The notes under the pieces: model-generated
What the model was told of the DNA's origin: nothing
The model's input: the letters and a program-made list of their open reading frames with translations, nothing else
The model's database searches: none
In this document: positions 1 through 4,903 of the stretch, one piece after another
Position numbering within the stretch: position 1 is the first letter of the stretch
Layout of the letters: every line of letters begins with the position of its first letter
Position numbers and translations under genes: made by a program
Assembly (NCBI GenBank): GCA_029859485.1
Contig: JAOUDB010000200.1
Coordinates: 1-5,463, forward strand
From: Desulfuromonadales bacterium
Lineage (GTDB): Bacteria > Desulfobacterota > Desulfuromonadia > Desulfuromonadales > BM103
DNA length: 5,463 nt
Direction of reading: 5' to 3'

Positions 1-328
1 AAGAGAGGTTGAAAATGATTTTATTCCAAAGCATAGCGTTCCTCTGACTCACCAAGCCAAGGCTAGGACAAAGAAACCAAAAAAGCCGAAGAGACAACAG
101 GAGAGGGGCATAGATCAAAAGCCAGATAAGGACAAAGACAGTTCTGGAAACAAATCCCGTAAGAGCAGTAGAGTGCAGGACATAAACAAAGCAAGAAAAA
201 CTGCGGCAGGGAAAAGTAGGCGCAGGAATGATAGCGAAGCCGTCTCTCCGAAGCAAAGAACCAACAGCAAAACGAAGCACGGCATGGCACAGAAAAGCAC
301 AACTAGAAAGCCGCGCGGAAAGAAATAG
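1..328 (+). CDS. DEAD-box RNA helicase, C-terminal end only (5' truncated by window)
   Basis: Reading in the frame that starts at base 2 gives 108 residues ending in a TAG at 326-328. The first residues include NDFIPKHSVPLTH, which resembles the segment just after the second RecA-like domain of RhlE/DeaD-type DEAD-box ATP-dependent RNA helicases. The rest is a low-complexity tail in which about a third of the residues are Lys or Arg (22 K, 13 R), ending in RKPRGKK. Such basic, disordered tails are known in bacterial DEAD-box helicases, where they add nonspecific RNA binding, so a role in RNA remodelling in the cytoplasm is likely. The helicase core motifs lie outside the window, so the family call rests on a short junction and on composition. 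The next gene starts 11 bases after the stop on the same strand, which suggests an operon. Another nucleic-acid-binding protein with a basic tail cannot be excluded. Confidence 0.6.
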   Translation, partial: REVENDFIPKHSVPLTHQAKARTKKPKKPKRQQERGIDQKPDKDKDSSGNKSRKSSRVQDINKARKTAAGKSRRRNDSEAVSPKQRTNSKTKHGMAQKSTTRKPRGKK

Positions 329-339
329 AGAGCAACTCA

Positions 340-1101
340 ATGTTTACTAAAGCGATTGTCCGTACGCCGGGGTGCAGTCTGACCTCAGGGTTGACTGCTT
401 CGAAGCTGGGAACCCCCGTCTACCAGAAAGCCCTGGAGCAGCACCGGCAATATATTGCTGCCCTGGAACGCTGCAGTCTAGACGTCCTGATTCTTGAGGC
501 CGACGAAGCCTTTCCTGATTCGACCTTTGTTGAAGATGTCGCCATAGTCACACCCAAGTGCGCCATCATCACCCGCCCTGCTGCGGCTTCGCGCAGAGGG
601 GAAACAGCAGCTATGCTTCCGGTCCTCGAAGACTTTTATTCCTATATTGAGAAGATCCAGCCTCCGGGGACTCTTGACGGTGGCGACGTGATGCAAGTTG
701 ACCAACACTTCTATATCGGCCTCTCCTCGCGTACCAACCGTGCCGGGGCTGATCAATTGATCGAAATTTTGCAGCGTTACGGCATGACCGGATCGACTGT
801 CCCGGTTACAGAAGGTCTCCATCTGAAAACCGGCGTCACTCAAGTTGCTGAAAATACGTTGCTGGCCGCCGGTGAATTTATTGCCAGTCCGAATTTTTCA
901 GACTTCAGGATCCTTCCTGTTCCGGAAGAAGCAAACGGCGGAGCCAACTGCATTCGTATCAACGGCAAGCTTCTGCTCTCAGCCGGTTTTCCCGAGGTGA
1001 GCAGGCAACTCGTCGATCAAGGGGCAGAGCTTATCGAAGTTGATATCTCTGAATATGCCAAACTTGATGGTGGCTTGACCTGCCTGTCGTTAAGATTTTA
1101 A
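340..1101 (+). CDS. ddaH: N(G),N(G)-dimethylarginine dimethylaminohydrolase (DDAH)
   Basis: This 253-residue protein matches the length and layout of Pseudomonas aeruginosa DDAH (254 residues), a cytosolic enzyme of the guanidine-modifying (pentein) superfamily. DDAH hydrolyses methylated arginines to citrulline and methylamine or dimethylamine. Visible landmarks are FPDSTFVEDVAIV (58-70, with substrate-contacting E65 and D66), SRRGE (84-88), TLDGGDV (111-117, catalytic Asp113), GLHLKTG (159-165, catalytic His161) and DGGLTCLSLRF at the very end, with nucleophile Cys248. All catalytic positions are present, so it is probably active. The TLDGGD form, with Asp, is closer to the animal DDAH motif than the Glu in the Pseudomonas enzyme. 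A GAGAG ribosome-binding site overlaps the helicase stop codon and lies 7 bases before the ATG, suggesting translational coupling. No promoter or terminator of its own is obvious. An arginine deiminase is less likely because those are about 400 residues. A related pentein hydrolase with another guanidine substrate remains possible. Confidence 0.88.
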   Translation: MFTKAIVRTPGCSLTSGLTASKLGTPVYQKALEQHRQYIAALERCSLDVLILEADEAFPDSTFVEDVAIVTPKCAIITRPAAASRRGETAAMLPVLEDFYSYIEKIQPPGTLDGGDVMQVDQHFYIGLSSRTNRAGADQLIEILQRYGMTGSTVPVTEGLHLKTGVTQVAENTLLAAGEFIASPNFSDFRILPVPEEANGGANCIRINGKLLLSAGFPEVSRQLVDQGAELIEVDISEYAKLDGGLTCLSLRF

Positions 1102-1125
1102 TCAAAACGGCAGGGCGGCGACGAG

Positions 1126-1154
1126 TTGCCATCGGTATTATCCTTGCCTATAAT
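1126..1154 (+). promoter_or_regulatory. sigma70 promoter for the cyclophilin gene
   Basis: A -35 box TTGCCA (1126-1131) and a perfect -10 box TATAAT (1149-1154) are separated by exactly 17 bases. Transcription would start near 1161, leaving an untranslated leader of about 33 bases before the ATG at 1195. This placement also argues against the upstream in-frame TTG at 1126 being the start codon, because it would lie inside the promoter. Confidence 0.75.
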
Positions 1155-1180
1155 CAACCGATCCACGCCCTGCTATAAAG

Positions 1181-1186
1181 AAAAGG
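1181..1186 (+). promoter_or_regulatory. Ribosome-binding site that sets the cyclophilin start
   Basis: AAAAGG lies 8 bases before the ATG at 1195. The in-frame alternative start (TTG at 1126) has no comparable purine-rich site at the right distance and sits within the promoter, so 1195 is preferred. Confidence 0.6.
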
Positions 1187-1194
1187 ATTCTGCT

Positions 1195-1704
1195 ATGAGT
1201 GATAAACCGATGGTCCAGATTGAAACCTCTCACGGTGAAATTATTCTCGAGCTAGACCGTGTTAAAGCTCCGGTCAGTGTCGAAAACTTTATCAACTACG
1301 CCAGTGCCGGCCACTACGATGGCACTATCTTCCATCGTGTCATCAATGGATTCATGATCCAGGGGGGTGGCCTTACCCCGGAGATGCATGAGAAGCCCAC
1401 CGGTGAACCGATTATCAATGAAGCAACCAATAAGCTGAAGAACAAGACAGGAACAATCGCCATGGGGCGCACCGCAGAGATTAACAGTGCAACAAGCCAG
1501 TTCTTTATCAATACCGAGGACAACAAGGACCTCGATCATGGCGGGCTTAAACCTGAGATGTATGGCTATGCAGTCTTCGGACAGGTCGTCGATGGCATGG
1601 ATGTGGTTTACACTATTGAACAACAGGCAACGACCAGCACCGAGGGCTACGACGATGTGCCGGTGGAACCGGTCGTCATTGAATCGGTGATGGTTCTCGA
1701 TTAA
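1195..1704 (+). CDS. ppiB: Cyclophilin-type peptidyl-prolyl cis-trans isomerase, cytosolic
   Basis: The 169-residue product (E. coli PpiB has 164) catalyses cis-trans isomerisation of Xaa-Pro bonds and assists protein folding. The single cyclophilin domain spans nearly the whole chain: IETSHGEIILEL (9-20) is the first strand pair, FHRVI (46-50) holds the catalytic Arg48, FMIQGGG (53-59) holds Gln56, NSATSQFFIN (97-106) is the core active-site strand, and YAVFGQVVDGMDVV (125-138) is the C-terminal part. There is no signal peptide, so it is the cytoplasmic rather than the periplasmic (PpiA) type. The start at 1195 is chosen over an upstream TTG because a strong promoter lies upstream of it and a ribosome-binding site precedes it. 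A strong hairpin 11 bases after the stop suggests a one-gene transcription unit, separate from the helicase-DDAH pair. The family is certain; the gene symbol is by similarity to the E. coli cytosolic form. Confidence 0.93.
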   Translation: MSDKPMVQIETSHGEIILELDRVKAPVSVENFINYASAGHYDGTIFHRVINGFMIQGGGLTPEMHEKPTGEPIINEATNKLKNKTGTIAMGRTAEINSATSQFFINTEDNKDLDHGGLKPEMYGYAVFGQVVDGMDVVYTIEQQATTSTEGYDDVPVEPVVIESVMVLD

Positions 1705-1715
1705 CGATATCTGCA

Positions 1716-1751
1716 AACAGGGACACTTTTTCCAGTGTCCCTGTTAATTCT
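1716..1751 (+). terminator. Strong hairpin terminator after the cyclophilin gene
   Basis: A perfect 12-base-pair stem (AACAGGGACACT at 1716-1727 with AGTGTCCCTGTT at 1734-1745) closes a 6-base loop TTTTCC, 11 bases after the stop codon. The run that follows (AATTCTT) is only moderately T-rich, so termination may be incomplete or Rho-assisted. Confidence 0.7.
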
Positions 1752-1788
1752 TCGCCGCATTCTTGGTTAGTTTTCTCCTCACGGCCTG

Positions 1789-1816
1789 TTGACAAGATTA
1801 AATCCCCTGTTTGACT
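1789..1816 (+). promoter_or_regulatory. Probable promoter of the P460 cytochrome gene
   Basis: A perfect -35 box TTGACA (1789-1794) is followed 16 bases later by a poor -10 hexamer TTGACT (1811-1816). The -10 is preceded by a TG at the extended -10 position (1808-1809). The strong -35 with a weak -10 could reflect activator dependence. Its position, between the preceding terminator and the gene start at 1858, supports it. Confidence 0.42.
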
Positions 1817-1857
1817 TGAACTCGTCTCTACAACGCTCATGCTGAAGGGAGGAGCCG

Positions 1858-2334
1858 ATGAACAAATCTCTGTTTTTCGCACTGTTGATGTCTTTTTTCT
1901 GTTCCGGAAATCTTTTCGCTGCCGAGTTGCCAGCCGCAACCGGTCAGGACGTGATCAACTATCTTAACGAGGTAAACTATCAGGGCTGGCAACTCTGGCC
2001 CGGCAAAACAAAACTCTACGAAGGTCGGCATCCTCACGGTTCCCTGTTAACCACCTATGTTAGTAAGGGGGCCTATCAGGCGATTGAGGGCAAAGCCGGG
2101 AGCATTCCTTCTGGGGATTTTGTCGTTAAGGAAAACTACACAGCAGAGAAAAAACTGGTGGCAGTCACCGTGATGTACAAGCAGGCGGGATACAATGCCG
2201 AAGGTGGCGACTGGTTCTGGCTCAAGTATGCCCCGGATGGAACAATTCAGAAAGAGGGGAAGGTGGGCGGTTGTATCGGCTGCCATGCTGCAGTAAAAAG
2301 CAATGACTGGCTCTTTATCGGTCCGGTAAAATAG
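1858..2334 (+). CDS. Cytochrome P460-family monohaem c-type cytochrome, exported
   Basis: This 158-residue protein starts with a signal peptide: a Lys near the N-terminus, a hydrophobic core at about 5-14, and cleavage near Ala21 or Ala22. It should therefore act in the periplasm. One haem c attachment site, CIGCH (139-143), lies near the C-terminus, which is the layout of the P460 family (Pfam Cytochrome_P460). Other features I associate with the family are LWPGKTKLYEGRHPHG (46-61), a VVKENY segment (89-94), VAVTVMYKQAGYN (101-113) and GDWFWLKYAPDG (117-128). In characterised P460s a lysine side chain is cross-linked to the haem ring, and the Nitrosomonas enzyme oxidises hydroxylamine; some relatives bind or detoxify NO. 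Lys91 is a candidate cross-link here, but I cannot confirm it. A strong AAGGGAGG site (1845-1852) precedes the ATG. The gene is flanked by its own promoter and a terminator. The substrate is unknown. Confidence 0.85.
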   Translation: MNKSLFFALLMSFFCSGNLFAAELPAATGQDVINYLNEVNYQGWQLWPGKTKLYEGRHPHGSLLTTYVSKGAYQAIEGKAGSIPSGDFVVKENYTAEKKLVAVTVMYKQAGYNAEGGDWFWLKYAPDGTIQKEGKVGGCIGCHAAVKSNDWLFIGPVK

Positions 2335-2354
2335 CAGGGCTCAAAAATCAAAGA

Positions 2355-2393
2355 AAAAAGGCAGCGACATCTTTTGCATGTGGCTGCCTTTTT
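2355..2393. terminator. Bidirectional terminator between the cytochrome and DUF1232 genes
   Basis: AAAAAGGCAGC (2355-2365) pairs with GCTGCCTTTTT (2383-2393), an 11-base-pair stem, with a further short ACAT/ATGT helix inside. A T run follows the GC core on both strands, and the site lies between convergent genes ending at 2334 (+) and 2417 (-). It can therefore serve both. Confidence 0.85.
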
Positions 2394-2416
2394 CTATTCT
2401 TAAAAGGGATCTCTTT

Positions 2417-2650
2417 TCATTCCTTATCGAGATTGATGGTTTTTTCATCTTCCTTGTCACGCTTAAAGATGTTCGGCAAATCGATACCGAAATAGCTCAG
2501 ACACATCAGTAGCAAGGCGACCGCCGCCGCTTCATCAAGGTTGCCGACCAGGGGCAGGTTGTCCGGAATAATTTCGAACAAACCGGCGGTCGGGTTGAGA
2601 ATGTAGATCGATGCCAGTATGCCAACACAGAAAACAACGATTCTTTTCAT
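2417..2650 (-). CDS. Small DUF1232-type membrane protein
   Basis: The 77-residue product has a hydrophobic N-terminal segment (about 4-18), then the DUF1232 (YkvA-like) signature. Residues 27-41 read IIPDNLPLVGNLDEA, matching the family pattern 'D-[LI]-IPD-x-[IL]P-[VL][IL]G-x-[LI]DD', followed by a second hydrophobic stretch (about 41-55). The C-terminal tail (63-77) is highly charged and presumably cytoplasmic. The molecular function of DUF1232 proteins is not established, so none is assigned. The ATG is preceded by a good AAGGGG site. The gene begins 13 bases after the end of the interrupted cyclase reading frame on the same strand, so the two are probably co-transcribed. It ends at the bidirectional terminator. 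Confidence 0.8.
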   Translation of the reverse strand: MKRIVVFCVGILASIYILNPTAGLFEIIPDNLPLVGNLDEAAAVALLLMCLSYFGIDLPNIFKRDKEDEKTINLDKE

Positions 2651-2663
2651 GACAACCCCTTAG

Positions 2664-3608
2664 CTATGATTCTTTCTCCGACTTTAACCCGTATGCAACC
2701 TCTGCAAGAACGACCCGATTGCGATCCTGCTTTTTCGCCGCATAGAGCGCTTGGTCGGCGGAGACAATCAGGTCATGAATCGAAGGATCTTCGGGACAGG
2801 TTTCTATGCCGATGCTGATGATCAGTTTCAGATCGATTTTCCCAGGCTCGAAAACAGCTGCTTCCGTGGTCGCTCTGATCCTTTCATCCACTTAGCGTGG
2901 GCCTTTTACACTGGTGTTCGGCAGGATCACGGCAAACTCTTCACCACCGTATCGGAAGACAAGATCATTCTCCCGTATCGAGCTATGAATAATTTCCCCA
3001 AGCTGCTTTAGAACGGCATCGCCAACAAGTTGACCGTGGGGGTCGTTAACCTGTTTGAACTTATCAAGGTCCATCATCAACAGGGCAAACTTATGGCAGT
3101 CTTGTTGGTGTTCAATAAAAGTATGGTCGATAAACTGGCGGAAATGTCGCTTGGTAAAGGTTTTGGTCAGATCTTCGATTATGGCAATATAGTAAAGTCT
3201 TGCATTCTCGAAAGCAACTGTAATGTGACTGCTGATAACCGAGCAGAGCTTGAGGCGCTCCGTGTCAAAATAGCTGCCCTTTTTCCTGGCATTCACCAGA
3301 GCAAGCCCTTGCCCGCTCTTCTCTATCGGCATGAAAAGCTGCTTAGTATCAGCAGAAAATCTCTTTTTATCAAGGTCTCCTGATAACCACGCCTGCATGG
3401 TCTGGTCAAGAACTTCATCCTCTGCTATGTTTTTACGCTCGAACTTGCTGCTCTCTCTGGTCCATTCAGAGCCGCTGAAATCCTTCTCTTCTCGAGCAAG
3501 AATTAAAGTCACTTCGTCAGCATTCAGTATGTCTTTAAAGTTTTCAAGAATATATTTGTTGATGCCCCTTGAGAGAAGTTGGGCAAAAAGCGGACGAAGG
3601 AACCCCAA
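2664..3608 (-). pseudogene. GAF-GGDEF diguanylate cyclase interrupted by an in-frame TAA
   Basis: The frame encodes an N-terminal GAF-like sensor region (roughly residues 20-140 from the TTG at 3608) joined to a GGDEF domain that would make c-di-GMP from two GTP. Seen in order are DLDKFKQVND (180-189, Mg- and guanine-binding region), an inhibitory I-site RxxD (Arg212, Asp215) five residues before the active loop GGEEF (221-225), and then LPNTSVKGPR. A TAA stop (2894-2892) comes next. Translation resumes in the same frame, with no shift, as VDERIR, followed by a normal C-terminal half including IISIGIETCPEDP and SADQALYAAKKQDRNRV, ending in TAG at 2664-2666. The stop removes the last strands and helices of the catalytic domain, so the 238-residue product should be inactive unless the stop is read through. 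The frame is open upstream to 3716 but contains no ATG, leaving TTG at 3608 as the best start, so the 5' end may also be lost. A sequencing error at 2892-2894 is the main alternative. Confidence 0.75.
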
Positions 3609-3689
3609 AAACCGGGCCTTGCTCTTGCCAAAATGCTTAAAAACTGCCGAAAACTGTGTAAACAGAGTTTGGCAATAGCCCGTGGAGTA

Positions 3690-3715
3690 AAAAAATCGTC
3701 CTGCTACGATTTTTT
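3690..3715. terminator. Orphan hairpin with T runs on both strands
   Basis: AAAAAATCGT (3690-3699) pairs perfectly with ACGATTTTTT (3706-3715) around the loop CCTGCT. Only four pairs are not from the A/T runs, so the stem is weak. It sits upstream of the cyclase gene, not after any recognised gene, so which transcript it would end is unclear. The open upstream extension of the cyclase frame runs through it. Confidence 0.4.
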
Positions 3716-3975
3716 ATGCTTGATTGAACTGAACCATGGACACCTGCGAAACAAAATAGTGGTTGCGCTGTTAAAACCTCTGACCAAGGCTGTTCTTCGA
3801 CATTCAGGTAATACTAACCGATGAGTTCGCGAATTTAAGCGCCCTACACAAAATCCATCTTAAACCACCGATCTACCCAGCAAAACAGCAAATACCTATA
3901 ACATACTGTTTTATAAGTCTTTTTAGAAAAAACTTGCTTGCCAAAGAGGATGTTCTCTTCTATGTTAAAGATGTA

Positions 3976-4004
3976 TTGACAATATCGATTAAATTTAACC
4001 ACAT
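3976..4004 (+). promoter_or_regulatory. Possible promoter of the zinc-ribbon gene
   Basis: A perfect TTGACA (3976-3981) lies 37 bases before the zinc-ribbon ATG in an A/T-rich stretch. No good -10 box sits at 16-18 bases (CCACAT at 3999-4004 is poor), so this is tentative. Confidence 0.3.
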
Positions 4005-4018
4005 AGAGGAGGCCTCTT

Positions 4019-4231
4019 ATGAAGTGCCCAGTTTGCAAGAGTTCAGAAAACCAGGAGATAGATCTGCATGCCGAAGGTTTCTATGAGGACCTGTTTGAAT
4101 GCCCCACCTGCGAAAGCAGCTGGTCAGTCAATCACGGGCTGACAGAAGTCATTAAAGATACACAGCAGGCATCCTTTCTCGAAGCATTGACGGAAACTGT
4201 TGACGGTGATGATTACTGCTACGCAGCATAA
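4019..4231 (+). CDS. Small double-CxxC zinc-ribbon protein
   Basis: The 70-residue protein begins MKCPVCKSSE and has a second pair in ECPTCESSW, giving Cys3, Cys6, Cys28 and Cys31. This is a typical four-cysteine zinc ribbon (rubredoxin/zinc-knuckle spacing CxxC-x21-CxxC). A fifth Cys67 lies near the end (DDYCYAA). Between and after the ribbon the protein is acidic (EIDLHAEGFYEDLFE, later ETVDGDD). It has no signal peptide or membrane segment, so it is presumably cytoplasmic. I do not recognise an assigned function; such short ribbons can bind nucleic acid or partner proteins, or simply carry zinc. A very strong AGAGGAGG site (4005-4012) stands 6 bases before the ATG, suggesting high translation. 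The gene stands alone on its strand, ends towards a strong terminator, and converges on the CoA-binding gene. Confidence 0.82.
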   Translation: MKCPVCKSSENQEIDLHAEGFYEDLFECPTCESSWSVNHGLTEVIKDTQQASFLEALTETVDGDDYCYAA

Positions 4232-4331
4232 GCAAACAACGATCATTACAACCATGCAACGCCTGCTCACATAGCTACGCTTAGAGGATTGTCGTGATTT
4301 CCTGGTGTTGCGCCAGCAGCAAACAACAAGT

Positions 4332-4371
4332 AAAAAGAGGACATGGCCAACAGGCTCTGTCCTCTTTTTTT
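4332..4371. terminator. Bidirectional terminator between zinc-ribbon and CoA-binding genes
   Basis: AAAAAGAGGACA (4332-4343) pairs perfectly with TGTCCTCTTTTT (4358-4369), 12 base pairs, followed on + by more T (to 4371). An inner GCC-AACA-GGC helix (4346-4355) caps it. T runs flank the stem on both strands and the neighbouring genes converge on it. On + it lies about 100 bases after the zinc-ribbon stop, giving that mRNA a fairly long 3' untranslated region. Confidence 0.88.
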
Positions 4372-4444
4372 CACGCCACTCTCGCCCTGGGTCCTCCCCA
4401 AGGGCAGAATTTATTGCCCAAGGCTGAGATCAATTCCTTACCGC

Positions 4445-4849
4445 CTAATGTTCCCGGTACCCCATCACCACCAAAACACAGCTACCATCGGCAATCACAT
4501 TGACTCCAGCTGCTTCACAAGTCGCCACAGCTTGAGGACTTTCTGCCCCGGGTTGCATCCAGATATTTTTAATTCCCTTGGTAATCGCGGAAATGACAAC
4601 TTTTTCCGTGACCTGTGGTGGGGTAATGATAGAGATACTGTTGACATGTGCCGGCAGCTCATTAACCGAGGCGACACAGTCGAGACCTTCAATGACCTTT
4701 TCGACGGGATTGACGGGAACCACTGCATGTTGGTTCTGTTGATAGCAGCGCAAGACCTTGTTGCCATATTTGTGGGGTTTGGACGAAGCGCCAACAACGC
4801 CAAACGCGTCAGCAGCTAGAAAAGTTTCAATTCGCTCAGATACTGTCAT
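4445..4849 (-). CDS. CoA-binding Rossmann-fold protein (YccU-like)
   Basis: The 134-residue protein is a single CoA_binding domain like E. coli YccU and the N-terminal domain of acyl-CoA synthetases (ADP-forming) and succinyl-CoA synthetase alpha. Visible motifs are FGVVGASSKPHKYGNKV (16-32), a glycine-containing nucleotide-binding turn typical of this subfamily, VVPVNP (43-48), ISIITPP (72-78) and IWMQPGAESPQA (96-107). The family is known to bind CoA, but the physiological role of the stand-alone form is not settled. No catalytic ligase domains are present. It is cytoplasmic, without signal or membrane segments. An AGAGGAG site precedes the ATG. The gene follows nuoN on the same strand after 54 bases with no convincing terminator between them, so it may be transcribed with the nuo operon. 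It ends at the bidirectional terminator about 75 bases beyond its stop. Confidence 0.88.
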   Translation of the reverse strand: MTVSERIETFLAADAFGVVGASSKPHKYGNKVLRCYQQNQHAVVPVNPVEKVIEGLDCVASVNELPAHVNSISIITPPQVTEKVVISAITKGIKNIWMQPGAESPQAVATCEAAGVNVIADGSCVLVVMGYREH

Positions 4850-4903
4850 AGGAAAGCTCCTCTAATGAATAGCCCTGCACCCATAATAACCCAAACAGGG
4901 GGT

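Larger units (their letters stand above)
3609..4018. other. Region of about 400 bases without a convincing gene
   Basis: Short open frames exist on both strands, but none has a recognisable product or a convincing ribosome-binding site and start. The part nearest the cyclase (3609-3713) is open in the cyclase frame on the - strand and may be its decayed 5' end. The rest holds the orphan hairpin at 3690-3715, an 8-base palindrome TTCGCGAA (3826-3833), and an A/T-rich approach to the zinc-ribbon gene with a TTGACA at 3976-3981. Confidence 0.5.

Noticed and set aside
63..302. Hydrophobic Phe/Leu/Cys-rich open frames on the - strand resembling small membrane proteins
   Set aside because: They are the antisense of the lysine-rich helicase tail (AAA read as TTT), which creates apparent hydrophobic peptides. 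They have no homologue-like motifs.
1079..1114. CCTGCC/GGCAGG pairing across the DDAH stop as a terminator
   Set aside because: The stem is only 6 base pairs with a loop of about 24 bases and no T run after it.
1126..1194. N-terminal extension of the cyclophilin from TTG at 1126
   Set aside because: It overlaps a TTGCCA-17-TATAAT promoter, and the extension is not part of the cyclophilin fold. ATG 1195 has a ribosome-binding site.
2751..3824. Several + strand open frames of 80-117 codons opposite the cyclase
   Set aside because: They are shadows of the GAF-GGDEF coding frame; the - strand reading carries all the family motifs.
3784..4018. A + strand frame reading DIQVILTDEFANL that faintly recalls the ILTDNG motif of IS481/IS3-type transposases
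   Set aside because: It lacks the NG, there is no further transposase similarity, and no inverted repeats or target duplication were seen.
3844..4038. 64-residue - strand open frame rich in aromatic residues
   Set aside because: It overlaps the start and strong ribosome-binding site of the zinc-ribbon gene, is A/T-driven in composition and has no recognisable motif.
4395..4424. Imperfect inverted repeat around CCAAGGGCA and TGCCCAAGG after the CoA-binding gene
   Set aside because: Two internal mismatches leave a short stem, and a much better terminator lies next to it.
4343..4819. Long + strand open frame opposite the CoA-binding gene
   Set aside because: It is antisense to a clear Rossmann-fold protein, starts inside the terminator and has no ribosome-binding site.
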